DNA from: Acanthosoma haemorrhoidale
Lineage: Eukaryota; Arthropoda; Insecta; Hemiptera; Acanthosomatidae
Reading direction: 5' to 3'
NCBI GenBank assembly: GCA_930367205.1
Contig: OV884012.1
Span: forward strand, 155,092,001-155,156,000
DNA: 64,000 bases
This document shows, one piece after another, positions 1-10,241 of this stretch (position 1 is its first letter; every line of letters begins with the position of its first letter). Below the pieces are notes generated by a model. That model searched no databases. It saw only the letters and a list, made by a program, of their open reading frames with translations, and was not told where the DNA came from. A program made the translations under genes and the position numbers.

Positions 1-1252
1 GTGCAGGAACTGGTCAGTATGGCCACGGAAATCGCGGGAGAGGCAGAGATCTGGTTGAGACCAGGAACTAAGAATACCAATGCCAAAGCCGCTAATTACA
101 TGAGGACCCGAAACACCCAAATGATGAACATCATCAAAGAATTAGCTGCCGAGTGTAACCAGCGGCAGGCGAAGGTGGAAGGAAGAGATCTGGCTTTGGC
201 CAGGCTGGAAAGGAGGGTGGCAGAGTTAGAGAGGGCTAAAGACTCGAGTACCCTCGAGAAGGTGGACAGCCTCAGCAAACAGCTGGAAAGGCAAAACCAA
301 GCCATGGAAGAAAGGGTCAGAGAAGGCCTGGACGGAATGAGAAACCAACTAGAACAGTTGGCAAGCAAAAGGAAGCAACTACAGGCAGGAAGATCTAGCG
401 TTATTCGCCCCCCTAGGAGTACGGAGAGGAGACAGGAGGAAACTATAGCAGTGGCAGGGCCAAGCAACGCAGACCAGGAGGCAGCGACCTGGAGCGACGT
501 CGTGAGACGGAAGAAGAAAAAAGTAGGTCCCACCGTGGTCCTAGTGGCAAACGGGGCAGAGAAAGGCAGCGAGAAGAGAGAACTCGCTAAGGCCCTGGAC
601 TCAGTAGACCAGGCCATAAGAGTTAAGAAGGTACGAAGCCAAGGCAAGAAACTCTTCTTAGAAGTCCATAACGCCCAGGACGTTCAGAAAATAACCAGGA
701 AAATGGAACAGATGGAGGAAAAAGGGTTTACGCTAGGCAAGGCGCCTGCGAAGCGTAGCCCAAAGGTCGTCATATACGACGTAATAAATGAATTGACGAA
801 AGAAGAGGTAAAAAGTTCCCTCTGGAACAAAAATAGCGGAATCCTGAGAACGACCAATGAGGAGGAATTTAAGGAAGGCGTCGAAGTAACGCACAAGCTC
901 CGAGAAACCAGGAGCGGTTTCAGCTCCTGGGTGGTAAAGGTACGGGGAAAAATCCTAAAGAGCCTTCAGAAAGCCGGAAGAGTGTACGTGGGACTGCAGT
1001 CATGCAGAGTCAAGGAGTACACAGAGTTGGTATGGCCACTAGGGAAGGAGGTGCGGAAACGCTATCACATGTAGGAGGTGTGGTGAGGAAGGACACCACA
1101 CCGTCCACTGCAAGTCAAGGATACAGAACCACAAATGTGGAAACTGCATGAAGGCAGGTTTAGAGGAGGTGACTCACCACACCACCTGGCACGGGTGCCC
1201 TGTCAGGCAGGCGGAAGTACAGTGGGTAAAGGAACACACCCATTATGATTAA
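1..1252 (+). pseudogene. R1-clade ORF1 (gag-like), 5'-partial and frameshifted
   Basis: The frame is open from the first base, so the N-terminus is missing. The translated part is highly charged, with a predicted coiled coil at about residues 50-125 (ERRVAELERAKDSSTLEKVD region), then a basic linker and an RRM-like region at about 170-350. The frame stops at 1072-1074. From 1070 the +1 frame reads CRRCGEEGHHTVHC (CX2CX4HX4C) and a second Cys/His cluster, and runs on to a TAA at 1250-1252. ORF1 therefore probably carried C-terminal zinc knuckles, and a single-base indel near 1050-1070 separated them. The restored stop overlaps the ORF2 ATG at 1245 by 8 nt, a usual termination-reinitiation layout. 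The protein would bind element RNA. A programmed frameshift is possible but less likely than mutation. Confidence 0.65.
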
Positions 1253-4200
1253 CACACCAAGGCACGCATATCGAGAGAGGATCACGGTGGGCCAAGTAAA
1301 CTTAGGCAGAGGCAGGACGGCGACGGATGAAATGGGTAGGATGACGACTGACCGACAGACGGACATAATACTCGTTCAGGAACCGTACGTCTGGAGAGGG
1401 AAAGTGGTAGGTTTCGGGGCCAAGAATCGGGTCATATCAGGAGCCGGAGAAACCATCGGGGCCTGCGTGGTCGTCACGAGACCGGACCTAAGTGTCCTCC
1501 AATACAGTGATCTATGCAGCGAGAGAATAGTCACGGTAGGAGTATTCACGGACCAGATAGAGGAGACTGTATTTGTTAGCGCCTATTTCAAATACAGCCT
1601 CGAGACGGAGGCCATGGCAAACGAGCTCGAAAGAGTACTGCACTGCCTGGCCGCCAAAGGAAAAAATGTCGTCGTCGGAGCGGACTTCAACGCGAAGTCA
1701 CGGCTATGGTGGAATGACGCCACCGATGAGAAGGGTATAGCTGTTGAGGACATGATTTTCTCCACAGAAATGAATGTAATCAACGAAAGAAGCCAATGGC
1801 ATACCTTCGACAACGGAAGAGGACGATCAAACATAGACGTTACTCTGGCGTCGACAAACATCATGGCGAGAGTAAAAAATTGGCAAGTCATAGAAGAGAG
1901 AATAGCCAGTGACCATCGGGTCATTGAATTCCAAATGATGTTGCCAACGAAGGGAACAAGGGAAACACCCGGAGTGGGAAGCAGGGGATACACCTGGGAA
2001 AAGTACAGGAAGGAGATTGAAGAAAAGATGACAGAGGAAGAGGAAAGGACAAGAGGGTCCTTAGACGAGGAAATTGACAGACTGGAGAAAATAATGGTAA
2101 GGTGCGCCGGTAGAGCAAGATCCGGAAGAGGGTCAGGAAAAGGAAAGAGAAAGGGATCTCAAAGGTGGTGGACAGAGGAATTGGATCGCTGCAGGGCGAC
2201 AGTCCAACGCCTCAGAAGGGAATACCAAACAGAGAGAGACCGAAGAAGAAGGCACCAGAAAAAACGAGCATGGAAAACAGAACGAAAGAGTTACAACAAA
2301 AAAATATTCGAGGCAAAAAGAGAAAGCTGGAAAACCCTACTAGAAACTGAAAAGAAGGGAGTGTGGGGGTTAGGTTTCAAGCTGGCTGCCGAGAAAATAA
2401 GAGAGCGGAACAGGGTCCTAAGTACGGTTAGGAGAGGCGAAGGTTTCTCAATGTCCACCAAAGAAACCTTCGAAACATTACTGGACAAGTTCGTTCTCAG
2501 AGACAGGAGAGAGGAAGAAAACGAAGGGCAGAGAAACGTGAGGGTGAGAGTCCAAGAGCTAGAAGGAAGGCTAGTCAGGGAGGAACTTCAGGAAATATCC
2601 GAGGATGAAGTCTGGCTAGAATGTTTCAAGTTCAAAAAAGGAAAAGCCCCAGGAAAAGACGGAGTGGTGGTAGAGATGGTTCTACAAGGATGGGAGTGGG
2701 TAAAGGGAGATGTCCTGTGGATAATCAACCAGTGCGTCCAAACAGGAACGTTCCCAGACAGGTGGAAAGCCGGGAAGCTCGTCACCCTCAACAAAGGAAA
2801 CAAAGACCCCAGCGAGCCAGGATCCTATAGACCGATCACCCTCCTACCGGTCATGGGAAAACTGCTGGAGAGAATAATGTTACTGCGTATGCGTCCAGTA
2901 ATAAGAAGAAACGAATGTGATAGGCAATTCGGAGCCAGAAAAGGACTCAGTGTGGAAGAGATTTTGCAGAGAGTGAGAAAAGAGGTAGAGAGAGCAAGGG
3001 AGAAGTACGTGCTCGCTATCTTCTTCGATATCAAAAGTGCCTTCGACTCGGTGTGGTGGCCGATTGTCTTGCAAAGGCTACTGGAGAGCGAAATCGATAA
3101 GACATGGTACGAAATGTTCAAGAACTACCTGACCAACAGGGTAATGACTCTGGAACTGGGAGGGACACGAGTACACAGAAGGTGTGAAAGAGGATGCCCA
3201 CAAGGGTCAGTCCTGGGACCTTATGTGTGGTGTACCATGTTCAATGGACTGCTGCAAACTCTTCTCGAGAGAAGCTACGAATGCTTCGCCTACATGGACG
3301 ACTTATGTGTCCTCATTAGGGGAAACTCTAGAAGAGAGTTGGAGGAACAAGGCCAGACGCTAGTGACGGAGGTGAATAACTGGTGCGCAGGAGTAAAACT
3401 GTTGATCAACGAGGAGAAAACAGTAGGAATGTTGATGAAAGGTAGACTCCGAAGAATGCCGGTGATCCGAATGAACGGGAAGACCCTAGGCATGCCCAGA
3501 GAGTGTAGATATCTAGGAGTATGGATGACACAGGGGATGTCCACTAGGGCGCATATCATCAGGCAAGTCACGAGCGTCAAAGAGAGATGGGCCAAACTGG
3601 CCAGGCTAGGCGGACAGCAGGGGGCGTATGGTTTGCGAGAAATGAGAATCCTCTACAAGGGCATAGTGGAGCCGCTATTCATTTTCGGAGCGGGTTTCGT
3701 GATGAAGGGAATGAATGCGCTCGACTGGAGAAAGGTAGAAGGATGTCAAGGCACCGTACTAAGAAGCATAGTGGGAGCCTACCGAACGGCCCCGACGGCG
3801 GCCCTGATGGTTATGGTTGGAGTCCTCCCAATCAAACTTCGCATGAGAGTAGCGGAATTCATGCACGAAGTGAGAATGAAGAGAGGGTTTCAATTAGGGG
3901 AAAGGTGGATAGACGAGGATGAACTGGATGGAGAAGGCATTGACGGAATGAAGAAGATGGTAGAGGAATGGGCTCTCGGAGAGTGGAAAAAACTCTGGGA
4001 CGAGGGAACAACGGGTCGAAGAGTCTATGAAGTGTTCCCAGAGGTCCGACTAGAAGCAAGGGGGAATTGGGACCACTGGACGACCCAACTGATTACAGGC
4101 CACGGGGCCTGCAAGGCTTACTTAAAAAGGTTTGGCCTGGCGGAGAACGAGCTGTGTGAGTGTGGAAGGGAGGATACCATGGAACATAAGGTGTTCCATT

Positions 4201-4361
4201 GTACCCTCCCGGACAGAGAAAGATTCCTGTTGAGAAGAAGGATGGAGAAAGAAGGAATAGAGTGGCCTGACGACTGGAAATCGTGGTTTACAGCGAAGGC
4301 AAACCGAAGCTGGATAAACGAAATATGCAGAGTTATAATCAGAAAGTATGGTGAAAAATAA
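1245..4361 (+). CDS. R1-clade ORF2: AP endonuclease-reverse transcriptase
   Basis: A 1038-aa open frame. Residues 1-230 are an AP-endonuclease domain: VGQVNLGRG near the start, catalytic Glu in VQEPY, GADFNAKS, and SDHRVIEF at the end. The RT spans about 430-760, with SYRPITLLPVMGKLLER, FFDIKSAFDSVWW (motif A), GCPQGSVLGP (motif B) and YMDD at 683-686 (motif C). YMDD replaces the YADD or FADD commoner in this clade. A C-terminal zinc motif C971-C973-H981-C986 is typical of R1-clade ORF2. The protein would nick target DNA and prime reverse transcription there. The start ATG overlaps the reconstructed ORF1 stop. The frame is free of stops, so this may be a recent copy even though ORF1 is broken. 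Confidence 0.85.
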   Translation: MINTPRHAYRERITVGQVNLGRGRTATDEMGRMTTDRQTDIILVQEPYVWRGKVVGFGAKNRVISGAGETIGACVVVTRPDLSVLQYSDLCSERIVTVGVFTDQIEETVFVSAYFKYSLETEAMANELERVLHCLAAKGKNVVVGADFNAKSRLWWNDATDEKGIAVEDMIFSTEMNVINERSQWHTFDNGRGRSNIDVTLASTNIMARVKNWQVIEERIASDHRVIEFQMMLPTKGTRETPGVGSRGYTWEKYRKEIEEKMTEEEERTRGSLDEEIDRLEKIMVRCAGRARSGRGSGKGKRKGSQRWWTEELDRCRATVQRLRREYQTERDRRRRHQKKRAWKTERKSYNKKIFEAKRESWKTLLETEKKGVWGLGFKLAAEKIRERNRVLSTVRRGEGFSMSTKETFETLLDKFVLRDRREEENEGQRNVRVRVQELEGRLVREELQEISEDEVWLECFKFKKGKAPGKDGVVVEMVLQGWEWVKGDVLWIINQCVQTGTFPDRWKAGKLVTLNKGNKDPSEPGSYRPITLLPVMGKLLERIMLLRMRPVIRRNECDRQFGARKGLSVEEILQRVRKEVERAREKYVLAIFFDIKSAFDSVWWPIVLQRLLESEIDKTWYEMFKNYLTNRVMTLELGGTRVHRRCERGCPQGSVLGPYVWCTMFNGLLQTLLERSYECFAYMDDLCVLIRGNSRRELEEQGQTLVTEVNNWCAGVKLLINEEKTVGMLMKGRLRRMPVIRMNGKTLGMPRECRYLGVWMTQGMSTRAHIIRQVTSVKERWAKLARLGGQQGAYGLREMRILYKGIVEPLFIFGAGFVMKGMNALDWRKVEGCQGTVLRSIVGAYRTAPTAALMVMVGVLPIKLRMRVAEFMHEVRMKRGFQLGERWIDEDELDGEGIDGMKKMVEEWALGEWKKLWDEGTTGRRVYEVFPEVRLEARGNWDHWTTQLITGHGACKAYLKRFGLAENELCECGREDTMEHKVFHCTLPDRERFLLRRRMEKEGIEWPDDWKSWFTAKANRSWINEICRVIIRKYGEK

Positions 4362-5100
4362 TCAATTTTTTCTCCCTCACAATCTGTGCGCAATTCTTCC
4401 CCATATTTCGGTTATCACTTCCGTTTACCTCTTTTCCTTCCTTTCGGGCTGTCTTTCTTTTCCCATCAGGATTCCCATTTAATCACTAGTTGTCGTTAAT
4501 ACTCTTAGTCAGTAGCTGTGTATTATATTTCTATTATTATTATTATTACTATTCTAGTATTATTTGCATTATTCTAGTATCACTATTATTATTATCCAAG
4601 TAGTATTCATTATAACTGTGTATTATTAATCTAGATTTATTATTCTAATATATATCCTTGTACCTTGTACCCTGTTCCAAATAGCGTACAAGTTTTTGTA
4701 GTCTACTGGTGGTGGTTTTCAGGTACTATTACTCCTTCTACTATCTCCCTTTCACTATGCACTGTCTCCCTTTTTATCTCCTCTACTACTTAAGTTAGGG
4801 AAAAATGCTGACCTTATCTCCTTAGGAATAGAATAGAATAGAAACATTTACTGGTACATATAACAAAAGGTTGCATCGTCTGAGTTAAGATGAATACGAT
4901 AATTTGCACTAAATCTCACAAAAGCTTGTAATTAAAAAAAAAATAATAACCACGTAGTTTGGTAGAAAATACCTAAGCTACACTACAATAATTTCCTCCC
5001 CACTAGGTATAGAATAGACTAGGATATAATAGAATAGAATAGAACATTTAGTGTACATATAACATAGGTTTTTGTATAGTCAGAATTAAGAATAATATTA
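4362..5100 (+). repeat. AT-rich 3' region with GAATA-type short repeats, duplicated
   Basis: No gene. 4362-4820 is an AT-rich tract rich in ATT triplets that reads as the R1-clade 3' UTR. Two similar blocks follow, at about 4828-4900 and 5029-5100. Each starts with 2-3 copies of AATAG and continues with a shared CATTTA..TACATATAACA..GTC.GA.TTAAGA pattern. They look like two diverged copies of one short repeat, possibly 3' ends of small retroelements. Confidence 0.4.
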
Positions 5101-5490
5101 TACTCCGGGGGTCCGGTGAGGGATTGATACGCGGTCACTCCAGGGAGCTCAGACGACTTAATAAAATAGAATGACGGAAGCAAAAGGAGGCCGACCGGCT
5201 TCACTGACCCCGTCACGTGGTGCCGGTGAAGTATATAAAGTCCTTGTACGATAAGGTGATAAGTCCGGTGCCATAATCGCCGGCATAGGGATACACCCCG
5301 AACATTGCCGGCGATGCGATGACTGAGAGGGTGTTACGACGTGGACCCAGTGGGATAGGCGCTCCCATAGGTCCGGGTCACGCACTGTATGCCGACCAAG
5401 CAGCGGCGTGGGTGATAGGCTCTGCAGGCGACAGGTGTCTGCAGAGTCGCGCACTGAAACCTGGGATGAGTGACGCGTACGATTCTCAAT
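5101..5490. other. Unassigned GC-richer island
   Basis: A 390-bp block whose composition differs sharply from the AT-rich DNA on both sides. Open frames on both strands are short and match nothing I recognise. It could be the UTR of another retroelement or a piece of rDNA spacer. No function is assigned. Confidence 0.25.
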
Positions 5491-5970
5491 CAGACTCCCT
5501 AATAATTAGTCTCTTTAGTATTGTCTCATTAGCCTTGCAGTTTTAGTTCTAATATATATCATAATAAATAATAATAAATATTTAATAACTAATAATAAGT
5601 AACATTAACCGTAATCAAAATAACAATAACAAAATTAAAAGTAAATATTAATAAGTATAATCTAATAGTATAATAAGTGTAATATTAATAATGTATATAG
5701 TATAACGGTAATAATAGGAATAAATAGTAATAAATACTTAATAATAAGTAACATTAATCATAATAAAAATAACAATAACATAATGACAACAAGTAATTAA
5801 AAACCACAGCAGTAAGAAAGAAAAAAAAAAAAAAAAAAAAAAAAAACCTGCATGCCACACGCCTAACTCACCTTCATCCGCTCACCCCTTTCTCCTGCGT
5901 TTCCTCTGTTTCGTTTTCAGCTTCTTTTATCTAATTTTCTGGCGTCGAAAAAAAAAAAAAAAAAACCCTA
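5491..5970. repeat. AT-rich low-complexity DNA with two poly(A) tracts
   Basis: 5540-5810 consists largely of TAATAA-type triplet-rich sequence. Poly(A) runs occur at 5820-5846 and 5948-5965. No coding signal. The poly(A) runs may mark ends of + strand retroelement fragments. Confidence 0.5.
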
Positions 5971-6629
5971 CCTGCCCACTCACATCCCTTACCCCACCCC
6001 TCCACATCGCGTGAGTGTCTTCCACACTGTGGCGATGTGGAGCCCTAGGATACTGAATCCTGGACCCATCAGGCAGCGGGTCCGAATCAGTAGAAAGCCG
6101 GGGCGACCCGGATGTCGGTGTGCAATCAGTCACATGGTTCTCCGATAGGGGAACCGAAATACTGAACTACGGGAGCAAGGCTCTAAGCCAACCTTGCAAT
6201 TGAGGTAGGATTCGTAGTGGTCGTGGTTTAAAAACAGGCAGCTAGAAGGTCATCCTGACTAGTGAGCCGAGTGGAAGGGCTCCACTATAAAAAACTCGCC
6301 TAATGCTGATAAATATCAGTAGTGCCTCTGCTAGAGGGTGCGCGGCCAACCGAGCCATGTAGAGTGCCTTTCTCTACAAAACCGGTAGTGGATAATTCTC
6401 AGGTCGGGATATCCACGCGTCTGGTTGCCCGTAGGCAACTGCCCTTCAATGGGTCAAGCGAGGAGTGCCCAACGGGCACCTCTGCACGACGTCTGTCATG
6501 CAGGGAAACCTTTCTTGTAAAACTATCCCCAGTGCTTGCACTGGGGCGACTGCCATACCCTCTCGAGGATAGGAGCGGTCGTTAAAAACCCCTAAGTACC
6601 TTCTGGGAACAGAACTCACTTGGGATTCA
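5971..6629 (+). mobile_element. 3' UTR of an upstream R1 copy
   Basis: A GC-rich, structured, non-coding block that ends exactly where the 14-bp R1 target TGTCCCTACCTACT begins at 6630. Its overall style matches the 3' UTR of the next R1 (9320-9840), with many short inverted repeats after a homopolymer-rich start, but the sequence differs. It is best read as the 3' end of a second R1 family stacked at the same 28S site. Whether the ORFs at 1-4361 belong to it cannot be told, because 1.6 kb of AT-rich DNA intervenes. Confidence 0.5.
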
Positions 6630-6643
6630 TGTCCCTACCTACT
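6630..6643 (+). repeat. R1 target-site duplication (5' copy)
   Basis: TGTCCCTACCTACT, the 28S rDNA R1 target, repeated exactly at 9841-9854 on the other side of the truncated R1. Confidence 0.8.
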
Positions 6644-9600
6644 AGAGTCGCTGCTGGATGAGTTGGATATAGAGGTGGTTAACGACAATCAGCAAATGGG
6701 AACGTATGCGAGAGGGCATACAGAGACGTTTATCGACGTCACTGCTGCCTCGGCAGCATTTGCTGAAAATATCATGGAATGGCGGGTCCACGCAAATTGG
6801 ACAAGCAGTGCCCACAGAGCAATTAGTTTCACAGTGGAAATGTCAAGGAATGTGACACGATCGCGGTATGCGAACCGATATCGAAGTAGGGGAGACTGGC
6901 GATTCCGGATCCATCTGGCTAACTGGGATGGATGAATTTAGAGAAGTGCTGGAGACATCTAGAGACGGGATCTTACGATTACCAATCCGTGATAGAAGGT
7001 CAACCATCACATATGTAAGTGAAGTGGAAGCATGGATACTGACGGCCGCGAGTCGTGCGATCCCACGAGGCAGAGCCACGGCAAGACCTGTGGCTTGGTG
7101 GACACAAGAATTGGAATTACTGAAGAGAGCCTCATTGAAGGCCAGGAGAATGTTCCAAAAGGAACGTGATGAGACTGTAAGACCAATAAAGAAAGAAATA
7201 TGGATCGCTGCTAGAAGAGAATACAAGCGCACCATCAAAAGCTCTAAAGAGGCGAGTTGGAAAGCGTTCGTAGAAAATGAAGCCGCAACAGGGCCATGGA
7301 ACATAGTTTACAAGCTAGCGAGGCGGAAACTAAGACCGGAAGAGGTATTAGTAGAAATTGGAGAAGGTGAGAATTACTCATTGTCATGGGAAGAAACCGC
7401 TATGCGGTTACTAAATACTCTGATCGTTGACGATGATCAAGACAGTGTACAGCAGGAGATAGCCAGAGCTAGGATAGAGGAATATGTACCAGCCCAGGTA
7501 CGTGGGATAAGAATTACAGAGAGGAAAATTCGCAACGTGGTTGCTAAAATGAAAAGAAGGAAGGCTCCCGGATGGGATCGCATCACTAATGAGATGATCA
7601 TAGCAGGCCTTGACACAATGCTTCCAGTACTCAAAAGAATGTACCAAGCCTGCTGGGACTATGGGGTTTTCCCCAACAGATGGAAAAAAGGAAGAATCAG
7701 GACCTTGTTAAAAGCCCCTGGTAAGGATAGGCGCTGTGCGAGATCTTACAGACCAATTTGCTTGTTGCCAGTATTGGGAAAGCTACTAGAAAGATTAATG
7801 GCGGAAGAAATGGATGATCATTTCCACCAAGATATCCACCCCTCTCAATTTGGGTTTATGAGAGGGAAATCGACTGAAGATGCAATGAATAAGGTCAGAA
7901 ATATAGCGGAAACAAGCACTGACCGATATGTCGCTGGTTTGTTCCTGGACATAACCGGTGCCTTTGATCGGGTATGGTGGCCTGATATACTCTGCTGTCT
8001 CATAGACAAGGGTGTCGAAAAAAGCAGCTTGCGTCTAATGAAGAGCTACCTCGAAGGAAGGAAGGTCGAGATGCGACTAGGAGGTAAGCGTGTGGGAAAA
8101 GAGGTGAACAGGGGCTGCCCTCAAGGATCTATCTTGGGGCCTCAGATTTAGGAGATAATTTTTGACCCAATAGTGAGGGAAATAAACCAGGAAGCAGTAA
8201 TGGTGGCATATGCCGACGATGGAGTGGTGATCTGCTCAGGGCCCTCCAGGAGGGCGATTGAGGAAAAAGTGGCGAATGCCATTAGAAAGATACAGGCATG
8301 GTGTATCAGAAGTAAGATGACACTGTCGCGGGAGAAGACAGTAATTATGTTGTTAAAAGGCTTCATGGACATAGAGCGAGGACCATTGGTCCGAATAGAA
8401 GGACGCACCATAAAGGTGGTGCAATCAATATGCTACCTTGGTGTACTTTGGGAAAGAGGATTGAGGATAATAAAACATGCAACCCAGGTATTGCAGAAAG
8501 CTACACGAAGTGTAAGAGAAGTTATGGCGTACGTAAAAACATCTTGGAATATCGAGGTAAGGAAAATGCTTGAATATGTGTATAAAGGAGTATTCCTCCC
8601 CATAGCATGCTATGCTTCTGGGGCATGGTCGGATAAAATGGGAAAAACAGTCAGAAGATGTCTCCGTGCGGGACAAAGGACAATTGCGATAAGGTATATC
8701 AGAGGATATAGCACGATCTCTGCGGCTGCGGCCTTGGTAATAGCAGGACTACCTCCGTTAGACCTGGAAATAGAAGCGAGATGGGCCAGCTATAAGTTGA
8801 GGAAAGAGGGAAATGTCACCTGGCGAGGAAGAGAAATCAGTGGAGTCAAGTGTAAAAAGACACTCAGAGAAATAGTATTAGCCGAATGGCAGCGAGAGTG
8901 GGAAGACACAACTAAAGGTAGATGGACGTTCGAGTGGATACCGTCAGTCGAAGAAAGAATGTCAATGTCGTGGCTCAAACCGGACTATTACCTGACACAG
9001 ATGCTGAGCGGCCATGGCAATTTCAAGGGAAGATTGGCAAATTTCGGACTGGTTGAAGATGGTCATTGTAGGTGCGGAACATGGGAAGACGTGCAGCACA
9101 TATGGACAGAATGTGTAAGATATGATGAGATTAGAAGAGAAACCCTGAATGATGTCTCGGAAGAAGATCTAGTGACCATGGATGGATGTCTGAAGGAAAC
9201 AATCCTGGAGAAGCTCCGAGCTTTCGCCACTAAAGTCTTGGAAAGAAAAGAGAGAGAAGATCTAGAGATGGAGATGGACTAGGAAGAAGAGAAATTTTTT
9301 TTTTTTTTTTTTCCCCCCTTTTTTTTTGGCGTAGGGACGTGGTGACCCCATCGCACAACTGAAAGGTTGCAATTAGCCACTGGTAGGTGGAACCAGCCCT
9401 ACCACGACTTTTAGAGGTAAGCCCCCCCCCCTCTAGAAGTAGTGGTTGGGGAACCACCAGGGATAGTAGGCGACCCGTCTTCGTTTTACCGGGGTTTCGC
9501 TTTGCTATCCCGATGCTTATACCCAGGTGCAGGGAGCCGTTGGCAACGGGTGGTAACTCCCACAGGTCGTAGGACCATGGGTACTACGGGAAGTGGTGCA

Positions 9601-9840
9601 GCCAGCCACTGCACCACGAGGTGGTACCAGGATCCTCCTTCAGAGGTTGCCTGGAGTGGACGTAGTGGTCTTAAGGTTACGGCGTTTGTTGTGGACCGTA
9701 GTCAGGTTCTCTGACTAGGGAAACTACAAGCGACGAGCTATGGTAGTAGGTTGTCCCAGTCCTCGCAATTTTTAACGTTGTTTGGCGTACGCAGTCAAGG
9801 CTCACGCTAGGCATGTGTCAAACAAACACACATTCTCTAT
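6644..9840 (+). mobile_element. R1: R1 element in 28S rDNA, 5'-truncated
   Basis: Bounded by identical 14-bp copies of the 28S R1 target and followed directly by 28S sequence (ATCTAGCGAAACC..), so this is a site-specific R1 insertion. The 5' end lies inside the endonuclease domain, so ORF1 and half of the endonuclease are missing. The 3' UTR (9283-9840) starts with poly(T) and poly(C) tracts and continues as a GC-rich structured region. Confidence 0.85.
6650..9282 (+). pseudogene. R1 ORF2 remnant (endonuclease C-term, RT, zinc motif)
   Basis: Begins in the last third of the AP endonuclease (FIDVTAASAAF, then SSAHRAI where SDHR is expected). The frame changes near 6900-6930 and is open from 6868 to 8148. 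RT motifs are present: SYRPICLLPVLGKLLERL, LFLDITGAFDRVWWP (A), GCPQGSILGP (B) and YADD at 8209-8220 (C). An in-frame TAG at 8149-8151 falls just after motif B, where R1-clade proteins usually have Trp, so a single TGG-to-TAG change is likely. The same frame then runs to 9282. The C-terminus keeps CRC-X7-H-X4-C. Defects seen: 5' truncation, one frameshift and one nonsense codon. Confidence 0.8.
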
Positions 9841-9896
9841 TGTCCCTACCTACTATCTAGCGAAACCATGGCCAAGGGAACGGGCTTGGAAGAATC

Positions 9897-9934
<38 letters not shown>

Positions 9935-10241
9935 TGGTACTGTAAGGAGACATGAGAGGTGTAGCATAAGTGGGAGGCGGTTTTTCCGTCGACAGTGAAA
10001 TACCACTACTTTCATAGTTTCCTTACTTACTTGGTGAGGCGGAGGGCGTCCGCCGGAGTGTCAACACTCCGACGCGACGGTATTCTCGCGCCAAGCGCAA
10101 AGGGTTGCCGGCGGCCGGTCGGACGTAGCGGGGCCCTTGCGTGGCCCACCTTCGGGTGGTGCTGCCGCGTGCGTCGTCGCTGCGGACCTGGTTGCGCCGT
10201 CTGGCAACACACTCCCTAGCGTCAAAGCGAGAAAGACCGCT
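9841..10241 (+). rRNA. 28S rRNA gene fragment downstream of the R1 site
   Basis: Starts with the R1 target and continues ATCTAGCGAAACC, GGGAACGGGCTTGG, AGAATCAGCGGGG, AAGAAGACCCTGTTGAGCTT and GACATGAGAGGTGTAGCATA, which are highly conserved 28S sequences. It then reads AAATACCACTACTTTCATAG and a GC-rich expansion segment. A few differences from the usual metazoan sequence are visible (CCATGGCC for CCACAGCC, TTGGAAGAATC for TTGGCAGAATC), so it may be a degenerate or pseudogene copy. It stops abruptly near 10241, where Utopia-2 sequence begins, so the 28S 3' end is missing. Confidence 0.9.

Larger units (their letters stand above)
1..4850 (+). mobile_element. R1-clade non-LTR retrotransposon, cut by window start
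   Basis: Two overlapping reading frames in the order gag-like ORF1 then APE-RT ORF2, followed by an AT-rich 3' tail that runs into short GAATA-type repeats near 4828. The AP endonuclease at the N-terminus of ORF2, the RT and a C-terminal CCHC motif are the R1-clade layout. The 5' end lies outside the window, and the exact 3' end is uncertain because no target duplication is visible. Whether it is a 28S-specific R1 or another R1-clade family with a different target cannot be decided from this copy. Confidence 0.75.

Noticed and set aside
1245..4361. YMDD motif as evidence of a retrovirus or LTR element
   Set aside because: There is no protease, integrase or LTR. AP endonuclease, R1-type RT and C-terminal CCHC identify a non-LTR element.
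9295..9330. Poly(T)/poly(C) tract as a transcription terminator or boundary of the R1
   Set aside because: It lies between the ORF2 stop and the 3' UTR; the true 3' end is set by the target duplication at 9841.
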